Source: an uncultured Oscillospiraceae bacterium
GTDB lineage: Bacteria > Bacillota > Clostridia > Oscillospirales > Oscillospiraceae
DNA: 10,930 nt
Reading direction: 5' to 3'
Assembly (NCBI GenBank): GCA_910588365.1
Contig: CAJUQS010000041.1
Span: forward strand, 1-10,930
Each line of letters starts with the position of its first letter. The stretch's first letter is position 1. The notes beneath the pieces were generated by a model. The model saw only the letters and a program-made list of their open reading frames with translations. It made no database searches and was not told the origin of the DNA. Positions 4,913 through 10,930 of this stretch are shown here, in pieces. The position numbers were made by a program, and so were the translations under genes.

Positions 4913-6055
4913 ATGTCAGTGTCGGTATATTCGGCCATTATGGCCGTTATCTGGTTTACCGCGGCCGCCCTCATCGGCAGCTACACACTGCACCACGCTT
5001 CCAGGTACGGGCTGACCATTGTTGCGGCCACCCTCTCCCTGTCCGTCCTGCGGATTTTTCTGCCCCTGGATCTGGACCACAGCATTGTCATCCGCTCGGA
5101 TCAGATCTATCCCTTTTTGCAGGATCTGATCCGCACGCCGCTGATCGGCAAATGCACGGTGGGCGTCTGCCTCCTCATCTGCTGGGCGGCCGGGAGCTGC
5201 TTCTTTCTGTCGCGGCTGGTTCGGAAGCTGGTGGCTCAGAAAAATTTCCGCGGCGCACGTATGTCCGTCCCGCTGCCCGCCGGCCTCCTCCGGGAGGTGA
5301 GCGGCGAACGGGGATACAACGGTCCCATCACCCTGATCGTCTCGCCCTACGCGACAAACGCGTACCAGCTGGGCTTCTTCCGTCCGTATATCATCCTGCC
5401 CCGCACGTCCGCCGCGTATAGCGAGGATGAGATTCGCTACATGGTGTGCCATGAGCTGTGTCACTTCCTCAGCGGTGATCTGTGGATTCTGACCGGCCTG
5501 AAGGCGCTGCGTTGTATTCTGTGGTGGCATCCGGCCATGTATCTGCTGTGCCAGAACGCGGAGCATGCAATGGAGCTGCGATGCGACCGGCAGGTCTGCG
5601 AAAACCTGGGGCTGTCTGAACAGACGAACTATCTGGAGACGCTGAAGCATATTCTGATCGACAGCTGTCCCGAACGCTCCGGGGTATCCATGGGTTGTCT
5701 GGGCCATGCTGATGATAAGAGGATTCAGCAGAGGTTTGAGATGATCATGACAGGCAAAGCATGGACGGCGTCCAAGATTACGACAATCGTTGGATGTCTG
5801 CTCTGTGCTTTTCTGTTTGTTGCATCTTATTTTGTTATTGTACAGCCGTGGACAAATGCTACAATTGTTCCAGAAGTTGGAGCAAATGATGTGATAGCTA
5901 TGATACCGGATAACAGCTACATTATATGTACAACTGATGGTACGTTCGAATTATATTGGGGTGGTACTTATTATGCTCATTTACAGGAAGACGAATTAAA
6001 TATTACTCCTTTTGATGAGTTGCCAATCATATATGAAAGGATTGATAAGAAATGA
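4913..6055 (+). CDS. BlaR1-like M56 family membrane metalloprotease without penicillin-binding sensor
   Basis: The protein has 380 residues. Membrane segments lie near 9-27, 33-50, 80-100 and 290-311. The cytoplasmic zinc protease domain holds HELCH (His180, Glu181, His184) and a downstream ELRCD (Glu221, Asp225), the expected third ligand region of M56 peptidases, plus WWHPAMYLL. BlaR1 proper has about 600 residues and ends in a beta-lactam-acylated domain. This protein stops about 70 residues after the last membrane helix, with an aromatic-rich external tail, so it must sense something else or through a partner. It starts six bases after the repressor gene and its stop overlaps the start of the next gene (ATGA). 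Codon composition changes from GC-rich to AT-rich around 5780, close to the last membrane segment and tail. Protease class is firm; the signal is unknown. Confidence 0.88.
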   Translation: MSVSVYSAIMAVIWFTAAALIGSYTLHHASRYGLTIVAATLSLSVLRIFLPLDLDHSIVIRSDQIYPFLQDLIRTPLIGKCTVGVCLLICWAAGSCFFLSRLVRKLVAQKNFRGARMSVPLPAGLLREVSGERGYNGPITLIVSPYATNAYQLGFFRPYIILPRTSAAYSEDEIRYMVCHELCHFLSGDLWILTGLKALRCILWWHPAMYLLCQNAEHAMELRCDRQVCENLGLSEQTNYLETLKHILIDSCPERSGVSMGCLGHADDKRIQQRFEMIMTGKAWTASKITTIVGCLLCAFLFVASYFVIVQPWTNATIVPEVGANDVIAMIPDNSYIICTTDGTFELYWGGTYYAHLQEDELNITPFDELPIIYERIDKK

Positions 6056-6309
6056 AACGGCATTGGAGAACTATTGTAAATACCATTCTGTGTGCGGCTA
6101 TAATGGCTACGACAGCAAATGCAGCAGCTCTTGTTACTCCTGCACCCGCTGCACCTACAAATGATCTAACAGAGCAGATCACCCCGTATGCAGAGGAAAC
6201 CACGTGGTATTTACGTAAGTATAACGGAATCCTTCAGAAGCGGCTTTGGTCCAATACCCGCGGTATTTGGCTGACGGACTGGATCGACTGCGGATGGGTG
6301 GAGGAATAA
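6052..6309 (+). CDS. Small exported protein coupled to the BlaR1-like protease
   Basis: The protein has 85 residues. A signal peptide is clear: basic KRHWR, hydrophobic TIVNTILCAAIMATTANA, and a likely cut after Ala-Asn-Ala at residue 24. The mature part is about 61 residues. It opens with a proline/alanine linker (VTPAPAAPTND) and ends in an aromatic block with a YNGILQKRLWSNTRGIWLTDW pattern and one Cys. I recall similar Tyr-Asn-Gly...Trp...Asp-Trp tails in small clostridial secreted proteins, but know of no function. Its ATG overlaps the protease stop by four bases, so it is probably translated by coupling. It could be a ligand, inhibitor or external partner of the protease that lacks its own sensor domain; this is inference. 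A terminator follows 77 bases later. Confidence 0.78.
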   Translation: MKRHWRTIVNTILCAAIMATTANAAALVTPAPAAPTNDLTEQITPYAEETTWYLRKYNGILQKRLWSNTRGIWLTDWIDCGWVEE

Positions 6310-6386
6310 CTACCACCTTCCCAACAAATTTCCGGCCGGCATTTCGGCACACATCGCAAAACATGAACACAAATGCGTACCTATGA

Positions 6387-6434
6387 AACCAATAGCATTT
6401 CCCGCCCCCGGGAGGTGCTGTTGGTTTTCTCTTT
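6387..6434 (+). terminator. Intrinsic terminator of the BlaI-BlaR1-like operon
   Basis: An 18-bp stem pairs AACCAATAGCATTTCCCG (6387-6404) with CGGGAGGTGCTGTTGGTT (6409-6426). It uses three T-G wobbles and a CCCC loop, and a pyrimidine tract (TTCTCTTT) follows. The wobbles make it much better on the + strand, fitting the operon just upstream. It also isolates the next promoter. Confidence 0.88.
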
Positions 6435-6474
6435 GTCCGGTTCCGGCCGCAGGCGAAAGCGGCAAAATTGCATC

Positions 6475-6503
6475 TTGTCAACGCGGCCCGGATCCGATAT
6501 AAT
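6475..6503 (+). promoter_or_regulatory. Promoter of the DUF342/FapA-like gene
   Basis: TTGTCA (6475-6480), a 17-base spacer and a perfect TATAAT (6498-6503) give a start near 6510 and a leader of about 34 bases. The ATG at 6502 lies within the -10 box, which rules out the longer reading of the gene. Confidence 0.85.
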
Positions 6504-6543
6504 GGGAAAGAAAGCATTCTTGTGTGAAAGTGGTGATGTGGAA

Positions 6544-8298
6544 ATGTCCATCAAAGACAAGCTCGCGTCCTTCCTGCTTGGCAATAGAGCGGCAAAGACA
6601 GCGGATGAGCCCGCGCAGGCGGAGCCGGAGGCGGCTGTGGAGGCGGTTCCCGAGGCGCCCCCCGAACAGACCGCCAACCCCGCCCTGCTGGTTCTGCCCT
6701 CGGACCACCAGCTCAACCGCCTGTACAACCTGCGCTGGAAGGAGTCCGGCAGCCTGCCCTCGCCCCGCCTGTGCCTGGACGAGGACGGCGTCTTCCCGGC
6801 GGATATGATAAAGCGGGAGAAGAACCGCCTGCAGACGGTCCTCACCGGCATCTGCGGCGCGCGGCTGAAGGAGGCCAGAGGCGGCGGAAAAAAGAGCGGC
6901 GGAAAGAGGAAAAAACATGGAGAAAAGGCGCCGGAACCTGAGGAGGTCCTCCCCCCCTGCCTGGACGCGCTCCCCTGCTTCTTTGTCTCCTCCGACAAGC
7001 TCTACGCCTGGGTTATCGTCTTCCCGCCGGTGGGAGAGGGCGAGGAGGTGTCCCGGGATATCCTGCGGCTGGGCCTGGCGGAGCAGGGCATCACCTACGG
7101 CGTGGACATGCGGATGGTGGAGCACATCCCCAGGGATGAGAGCCGGTATTTCAACCTGTTTCTGATCGCCAAGGGGAAGCCCGCCTTCAACGGCCAGAAC
7201 GGCAACATTGTTGACAACTTCCCTCGGGTCATCGAGCGGGTGCTGGAGGTGGACGAGTACGACCAGGTGGACTACACCGCCCTGAACCTCATCAACAACG
7301 TGGAGGAGGGGCAGGAGATCTGCCACCTGATCAAGCCCACCGAGGGCGAACCGGGCCGGACGGTGCTGGACGAGGAGATCCCCGCCAGAAGCGGCAAGTC
7401 GGTCCCCCTGCCCAAGGGGCGCAACACCGAGATCAGCGAGGACGGGGTGCAGCTGCTGGCCACCATAGCCGGGCATGTGGAGTTCACCGGCCACAGCTTC
7501 CAGGTCAAGCCGGTGCTGGATATTCCGGGGGATGTGGATTTCTCCACCGGGGATCTCAACTTCCTGGGGGACATCAACATCCAGGGGGACGTGATCAGCG
7601 GCTTCACCGTGCGCGCCATGGGCAGCGTCCACGTGGGCGGCGTGGTGGAGGCCGGCAGCACCGTGGAGGCCGGCGGCGATCTGGTGGTCGTCAAGGGAAT
7701 CCTGGGGGACGGCACCACCACCGTCCAGGCCCACCGCAGCATCTTCTCCAAATATATTGAAAATTCCGTCATCTGCGTGCGGGAAAACCTCCAGACCGAC
7801 TGCATCGTCGGCAGCTACGTCTACTGCGGCGGGGAGGTGCTGGTTCAGTCCGGCCGGGGCATCATCATGGGCGGGCGGATCTCCGCGGCCCAGAAGATCA
7901 GCGCCCGGGCCGTTGGCTCCCAGTCGGAGTGCAAAACGGCCATCGCCCTGGGCGGGAAGCCCTGCGCGAACTTTGAGCGGGAGGCCACCCAGCAGGAGGT
8001 GAACGAGCTGGAGATGGAGCTGGAAAAGCTGGAGTGCCAGCTGGACAGCCCGGCCAAGGCCAGCCTTCTGAGCAAGACGCGGGTCAAGCTGGCGGCGGCC
8101 TCCTTCAAGCTCCAGCAGCTGGAGGAGGGCATCGACGCGCACACCAAGGAGGTACGCTCCGAGGAGCCCGGCCGGCTGGAGTGCGACATCGCCTATCCCG
8201 GCACGGAGATCAGCTTCGGGGACGAGGTGCTGCGCCTGCGGCAGCTCTCCCGCAAGTGCATCGTCAAGATGATCCGGGGCGAAATTGTGGTGATGTAA
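6544..8298 (+). CDS. DUF342/FapA family protein
   Basis: The protein has 584 residues from ATG 6544; earlier ATGs at 6373 and 6502 lie upstream of or inside the promoter. Residues 1-15 form a short helix, 20-48 are acidic and Ala/Pro-rich, and 108-128 form a very basic Gly/Lys linker. The FapA N-terminal region is about 205-325 (DNFPRVIERVLEVDEYDQVDYTALNLINNVEEGQ). The beta-helix core is about 325-470, with repeated Gly-Asp turns (IPGDVDFSTGDLNFLGDINIQGDV). A coiled coil lies near 478-535. FapA-family proteins are linked to flagellar and cell-polarity functions (Vibrio FapA, Bacillus YlxH-region DUF342); the biochemical role is poorly known. No signal peptide is seen, so it is cytoplasmic. 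A CheY-like gene follows on the same strand. The ribosome binding site (GTGGTGATG) is weak. Confidence 0.9.
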   Translation: MSIKDKLASFLLGNRAAKTADEPAQAEPEAAVEAVPEAPPEQTANPALLVLPSDHQLNRLYNLRWKESGSLPSPRLCLDEDGVFPADMIKREKNRLQTVLTGICGARLKEARGGGKKSGGKRKKHGEKAPEPEEVLPPCLDALPCFFVSSDKLYAWVIVFPPVGEGEEVSRDILRLGLAEQGITYGVDMRMVEHIPRDESRYFNLFLIAKGKPAFNGQNGNIVDNFPRVIERVLEVDEYDQVDYTALNLINNVEEGQEICHLIKPTEGEPGRTVLDEEIPARSGKSVPLPKGRNTEISEDGVQLLATIAGHVEFTGHSFQVKPVLDIPGDVDFSTGDLNFLGDINIQGDVISGFTVRAMGSVHVGGVVEAGSTVEAGGDLVVVKGILGDGTTTVQAHRSIFSKYIENSVICVRENLQTDCIVGSYVYCGGEVLVQSGRGIIMGGRISAAQKISARAVGSQSECKTAIALGGKPCANFEREATQQEVNELEMELEKLECQLDSPAKASLLSKTRVKLAAASFKLQQLEEGIDAHTKEVRSEEPGRLECDIAYPGTEISFGDEVLRLRQLSRKCIVKMIRGEIVVM

Positions 8299-8417
8299 GG
8301 CAGCGGGCAGGCCCTGACAACGTAAAGTACGCTCCCGGGCGTCCCCGGAGGCGTATGAAATATATGGCAGCGCACCGCCGGTTCCCGGCGCGGGAGCGGC
8401 GGCGCAAAACTTAACAG

Positions 8418-8434
8418 AAAGAAGGAACTTCTTT
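8418..8434 (+). promoter_or_regulatory. Hairpin enclosing the ribosome binding site of the CheY-like gene
   Basis: AAAGAAG (8418-8424), a GAA loop and CTTCTTT (8428-8434) form a perfect 7-bp palindromic hairpin ending on the base before the ATG. The AGAAGGAA ribosome binding site lies inside the stem and loop, so folding would hide it. The stem is AT-rich and weak, so any effect would be temperature- or factor-dependent. Confidence 0.5.
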
Positions 8435-8797
8435 ATGAAAAAGCAACTCATGGTTGTAGACGATTCCCGCATGATGGAACTGCAGATCTGCAAGCTGCTG
8501 GAGGGGACCGAGTTTGAAGTGGCTGCGTACTGTGAAAACGGCGAGGAGGCAATCGAACGCTATGAGGAGGTCCAACCGGATCTGGTGACGATGGACGTTA
8601 TCATGCCGGGCATTGACGGCTTGGAGACCGCGCAGATCATCCTGGAGGAGCACCCGGAGGCAAAGATCGTCATGGTGTCCTCTCTGGACGACGAGGACAC
8701 CATCCACGAGGCGAAGGCTGTCGGAACAAAACGCTTTCTCCACAAGCCCATCGAGCGCGAGGACCTGCTGCGCACCCTGGAGCAGGCGATGGCGTAA
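8435..8797 (+). CDS. CheY-like single-domain response regulator
   Basis: The protein has 120 residues and is a receiver domain only, with no output domain. The acidic pocket is Asp9-Asp10 (VVDDS), the phosphoacceptor is Asp54 (VTMDVIMPG), the switch Ser is at 82-83 (VMVSSLDD), and the conserved Lys is 104 (HKP). All receiver catalytic residues are present. It must therefore act by binding a partner, as CheY does at the flagellar switch, or as a phosphate relay. No kinase or chemotaxis gene is in the window. It starts 136 bases after the FapA-like gene on the same strand; the gap holds GC hairpins but no convincing promoter, so co-transcription is possible. FapA-like and CheY-like proteins are both found in flagellar loci, hinting at a shared process. 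Its RBS sits in a hairpin. Confidence 0.9.
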   Translation: MKKQLMVVDDSRMMELQICKLLEGTEFEVAAYCENGEEAIERYEEVQPDLVTMDVIMPGIDGLETAQIILEEHPEAKIVMVSSLDDEDTIHEAKAVGTKRFLHKPIEREDLLRTLEQAMA

Positions 8798-8814
8798 CCC
8801 GGATCCGCAGCAGT

Positions 8815-8863
8815 GCAGAAGGGGAGTCAGGCGTACCGGCGCCTGACTCCCCTTCTGCGTTTT
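8815..8863 (+). terminator. Terminator between the CheY-like gene and ade
   Basis: A perfect 19-bp stem (GCAGAAGGGGAGTCAGGCG at 8815-8833 with its complement at 8840-8858) has the loop TACCGG and is followed by GTTTTG. It starts 17 bases after the CheY-like stop. It lies between convergent genes, so the stem can also stop read-through from ade, although that side lacks a T run. Confidence 0.9.
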
Positions 8864-8888
8864 GCCGCCTGGGTGTGTATCATGAAAC

Positions 8889-10616
8889 CTAAATGTACTG
8901 CTGCTTCAGCACGTCGATAACGCCCCGGGTGGTGAGGCGGAGCGTGGGGATCACGGGCAGGGACATGAAGCTCAGCGTCATGAAGGGATCGATCTCCCGG
9001 CTGACCCCCAGGGCAAAGGCGGCGTCCTTGGCGCTCTCCAGGGCCCTGTTGACGTTCTCCAGGGTGTCCTCGCTCATGAGCCCGGCGATGGAGAGCACCA
9101 CCTCCCCCCGGATCTGCCCGTCCTCCATGACCACGATGCCGCCCCGGTTGGCTGTCACCCGGTTGGCCGCGGCGGCCATGTCCTCCTCATTGGCGCCCAC
9201 CACGATGATATTATGGGAGTCGTGGGAGACGCTGGTGGCCACGGCCCCCCGCTTGAGCCCGTAGCCCTGCAGGTAGCCCACGCCGATATGGTGGGTATTC
9301 TTGTGGCGCTCAATCACCGCGATTTTCAGGATATCCCACTCCGCGTCAATGTGGTCGGAGTAGCCCTGGTCCGTGGTGACCAGCTCGCCGGGCACCATGC
9401 CGATGATGCCCCGGGGGCGGCGCTCCTCAAAATCCTGGGCGGTCAAATGGGCGACGTGGAAGGTGTCGTGGGCTCGCTGGAAGAGGTAGGGGTCGATCTC
9501 CGGGACCTCAAAGCCCTTGACCTCCCTGCCGTCGTACATCTCCACGCCCTTTTTGAACACCTGCTGGATGGTGAAGCTCTCAAAGCTGTCAATGACCACG
9601 AAGTCCGCCAGGTAGCCCGGGGCGATGGCGCCCCGGTTGTTGAGCAGGAAGTACCGGGCCGCGTGGTGGCAGGCCACTTTCACCGCCACGATGGGGTCCA
9701 CCCCCCGGCGGATGGCCTCCCGGACGTTGTAGTCGATGTGGCCCTTCTCCAGCAGGTCGCTGGGGTGCTTGTCATCGCAGCAGAACATGCACCGCTCGGC
9801 GTACTTCTCCGTCAGCAGGGGCAGCAGGGCCTCCAGGTTGTGGGCGGCGGTGCCCTCCCGGATCATGATGAACTGGCCCCGCTCCAGCTTCGCGATGGCG
9901 TCGGCGGCGTCGTGGCACTCGTGGTCGGAGTATACCCCGGCGGCGATGTAGGCATTGAGGTCGTTGTCCCGGAGGTCCGGGGCGTGGCCGTCGATCTTCT
10001 TGTGGTGGGCCTGGGCGGCCACGATCTTCTCAATGACCTGGGGATCCGCCCCGATGACCCCGGGATAGTTCATCATCTCCGCCAGTCCCTGGACCCGGGG
10101 GTGGTCGTAGAAGGAGTCGATGGTGCGGTAGTCCAGCACCGCGCCGCTCTCGTCCATGGGGGTGGCGGGCACGCAGGAGGGCAGCATGAAGCGCACGTCC
10201 ACCGGCAGGCCCTCGGTGGCCTGCAGCATGTATTCGATGCCGTCGGCCCCCATGACGTTGGCGATCTCGTGGGGATCGGTGATGACGGTGGTGGTGCCGT
10301 GGGGCAGCACCGCCTTGACGAACTCCCGGGGGGAGACCATGGCGCTCTCCAGGTGGATATGGGCGTCAATGAAGCCGGGGAGCACGATCTTCCCGGACAC
10401 GTCCACCTCTGTCTCGCCGCTGTACGTCCCCATGCCCACGATGAGCCCTTCCGCCACGGCAATGTCCCCGTGACAGATCTCGTTGGAAAATACGTTGACG
10501 TAGGCGGCGTTCTTCAGCACCAGATCGGCCTTCTCCCGTCCCGCCGCCACCTCCACAATCCGCAGCTTCTTCCCCAGCTTGCGGTTGATCCTGCCGGTGT
10601 AGCTCTCCGTTCCCAT
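8889..10616 (-). CDS. ade: Adenine deaminase (purine salvage)
   Basis: The enzyme hydrolyses adenine to hypoxanthine and ammonia in the cytoplasm. The 575-residue length is normal for the AdeC/Ade type. It is an amidohydrolase: the metal-binding DAHIHLES (His86, His88) follows the small N-terminal beta domain and GKIVLPGF. Then come TDPHEIANVMG (His116), DGHAP (His211), YSDHECHD (about 230-236) and the catalytic CDDKHPSDL (Asp281-Asp282). The C-terminal half includes SHDSHNIIVVG and NRGGIVV, as in the family. ATG at 10616 has AAAGGGG eight bases upstream. It is a single-gene unit with its own promoter, convergent with the CheY-like gene. I looked for a purine riboswitch in the short leader and found none. 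Confidence 0.96.
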   Translation of the reverse strand: MGTESYTGRINRKLGKKLRIVEVAAGREKADLVLKNAAYVNVFSNEICHGDIAVAEGLIVGMGTYSGETEVDVSGKIVLPGFIDAHIHLESAMVSPREFVKAVLPHGTTTVITDPHEIANVMGADGIEYMLQATEGLPVDVRFMLPSCVPATPMDESGAVLDYRTIDSFYDHPRVQGLAEMMNYPGVIGADPQVIEKIVAAQAHHKKIDGHAPDLRDNDLNAYIAAGVYSDHECHDAADAIAKLERGQFIMIREGTAAHNLEALLPLLTEKYAERCMFCCDDKHPSDLLEKGHIDYNVREAIRRGVDPIVAVKVACHHAARYFLLNNRGAIAPGYLADFVVIDSFESFTIQQVFKKGVEMYDGREVKGFEVPEIDPYLFQRAHDTFHVAHLTAQDFEERRPRGIIGMVPGELVTTDQGYSDHIDAEWDILKIAVIERHKNTHHIGVGYLQGYGLKRGAVATSVSHDSHNIIVVGANEEDMAAAANRVTANRGGIVVMEDGQIRGEVVLSIAGLMSEDTLENVNRALESAKDAAFALGVSREIDPFMTLSFMSLPVIPTLRLTTRGVIDVLKQQYI

Positions 10617-10648
10617 AAAAGCACCCCTTTCTGTTGTGTGAGTGCTTT

Positions 10649-10677
10649 ATTATAGCATACATTCTTTTCTTTGTGAA
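10649..10677 (-). promoter_or_regulatory. ade promoter
   Basis: On the minus strand, TTCACA (10677-10672) and a perfect TATAAT (10654-10649) are 17 bases apart. The start near 10642 leaves a leader of about 25 bases, too short for any riboswitch. Confidence 0.85.
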
Positions 10678-10690
10678 CAAAGAAAAGAAT
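10661..10690. repeat. Perfect 13-bp inverted repeat covering the ade -35 region
   Basis: ATTCTTTTCTTTG (10661-10673) is followed by TGAA and by its exact inverse CAAAGAAAAGAAT (10678-10690). It overlaps most of the promoter spacer and all of the -35 box, the position of a repressor operator. It could equally be a structural hairpin. The site does not resemble a regulator motif I know. Confidence 0.6.
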
Positions 10691-10707
10691 CAAAAGAAAA
10701 ACTTTTT

Positions 10708-10729
10708 GTGCGAAACTGTCGTTTCGCAC
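10708..10729. repeat. Perfect 9-bp hairpin upstream of ade
   Basis: GTGCGAAAC (10708-10716), TGTC, GTTTCGCAC (10721-10729). A run of five T precedes it on the + strand and A5GT5 follows on the minus strand. It is not clearly a terminator in either direction. It lies outside the predicted ade transcript. Confidence 0.55.
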
Positions 10730-10738
10730 GGGTACAGA

Positions 10739-10775
10739 CCAGGAGCGTCCGGGCAGCCGGGCGCTCCTGGTTTTT
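10739..10775 (+). terminator. Intrinsic terminator on the + strand
   Basis: CCAGGAGCGTCC (10739-10750) pairs with GGGCGCTCCTGG (10759-10770), with one wobble and an eight-base loop, followed by TTTTT (10771-10775). It is a good terminator, but no + strand gene lies upstream of it within 1.9 kb, since ade is on the other strand. It could end antisense transcription or a small RNA. Confidence 0.75.
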
Positions 10776-10814
10776 GTGCATTCTGACGTTGTATATTTTC
10801 GTACAACTTTCCCC

Positions 10815-10845
10815 CCGTTACACACCTATGTGTAACGGTTTTTTT
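10815..10845 (+). terminator. Second intrinsic terminator on the + strand, possibly a leader attenuator
   Basis: CCGTTACACA (10815-10824), CCTA, TGTGTAACGG (10829-10838), then seven T. This is a clean intrinsic terminator 40 bases after the previous one and about 85 bases before the expected start of the next + gene. It could be an attenuator for that gene if a promoter lies in 10776-10814, where an inverted repeat GTTGTA/TACAAC is seen but no convincing promoter boxes. Confidence 0.75.
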
Positions 10846-10930
10846 GCTTGCAAAAAAGAATCGGACGCGGCGCTCGACGCGCCGTTGTTCGATCAGCGCC
10901 GTCACGAAATAATTTCAGAAGGAGAACACA
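10846..10930 (+). other. Leader of a + strand gene starting beyond the window
   Basis: The window ends with AGAAGGAG (10917-10924) and six more bases. That is a near-perfect ribosome binding site with the start codon expected within a few bases after 10930. A TTTTTTGC/GCAAAAAA repeat (10840-10857) and a GGCGC/GCGCC repeat (10869-10883) precede it. The gene itself cannot be seen. Confidence 0.55.

Noticed and set aside
6478..8493. Minus-strand open frame of 671 codons opposite the FapA-like gene
   Set aside because: The composition is typical of antisense of GC-rich codons, it crosses the FapA promoter, and no domain is recognisable.
9213..10655. Plus-strand open frame of 480 codons opposite ade
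   Set aside because: Antisense shadow rich in Val/Gly/His/Asp; the opposite strand is clearly adenine deaminase.
10620..10720. Purine riboswitch upstream of ade
   Set aside because: The predicted leader is only about 25 bases, and the conserved three-way junction motifs of purine riboswitches are not present.

Overview
The window looks like chromosomal DNA from a GC-rich anaerobic member of the Firmicutes, most likely an Oscillospiraceae-type gut clostridium. This is an inference from gene content (BlaI/BlaR, PadR plus HAAS/DUF4097, FapA-type DUF342, a clostridial-type adenine deaminase, a collagen-like surface protein), from the very GC-rich coding DNA, and from AT-rich spacers holding sigma-A type promoters with 17-base spacers. 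No rRNA, tRNA, CRISPR array or transposase was seen.

Layout. Positions 1-321 hold the 3' end of a collagen-like (Gly-X-Y) gene built of near-identical 81-base repeats, followed by a GC hairpin. Positions 458-713 hold a complete regulatory cassette on the + strand: promoter, cobalamin-riboswitch-like RNA and two terminator hairpins. No + strand gene follows it. It points head-on into the end of a minus-strand operon (2889 down to 883) of a PadR repressor, a HAAS/DUF4097 beta-repeat protein and a small Tic20/DUF4870-like membrane protein. Upstream of that operon lies a compact 156-base element with 16-18 base terminal inverted repeats and TA flanks (3008-3167), resembling a MITE. It is followed by a solitary molybdenum-cofactor gene moaA (minus).

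Divergent from moaA is a + strand operon of a BlaI/MecI repressor, a BlaR1-like M56 membrane metalloprotease with no penicillin-sensing domain, and a small exported protein whose start overlaps the protease stop. A strong terminator ends it. Base composition falls sharply toward AT across the protease C-terminus and the start of the small gene. Next come a DUF342/FapA-like protein with its own strong promoter and a single-domain CheY-like response regulator. The regulator's ribosome binding site lies in a perfect small hairpin. A 19-bp stem terminator separates it from the convergent adenine deaminase gene (ade, minus).

Upstream of ade, 10661-10930 is a gene-free stretch rich in perfect inverted repeats. 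It includes two + strand terminator-like hairpins and ends with a ribosome binding site for a + strand gene starting just outside the window.

The genes form several independent units rather than one pathway: envelope stress or sensing (PadR operon, BlaI/BlaR operon), signalling (FapA-like and CheY-like), cofactor synthesis (moaA) and purine salvage (ade). The most unusual items are the gene-less riboswitch cassette, the MITE-like element, the reduced BlaI/BlaR system with its coupled exported peptide, and the hairpin-rich spacer at the right end.
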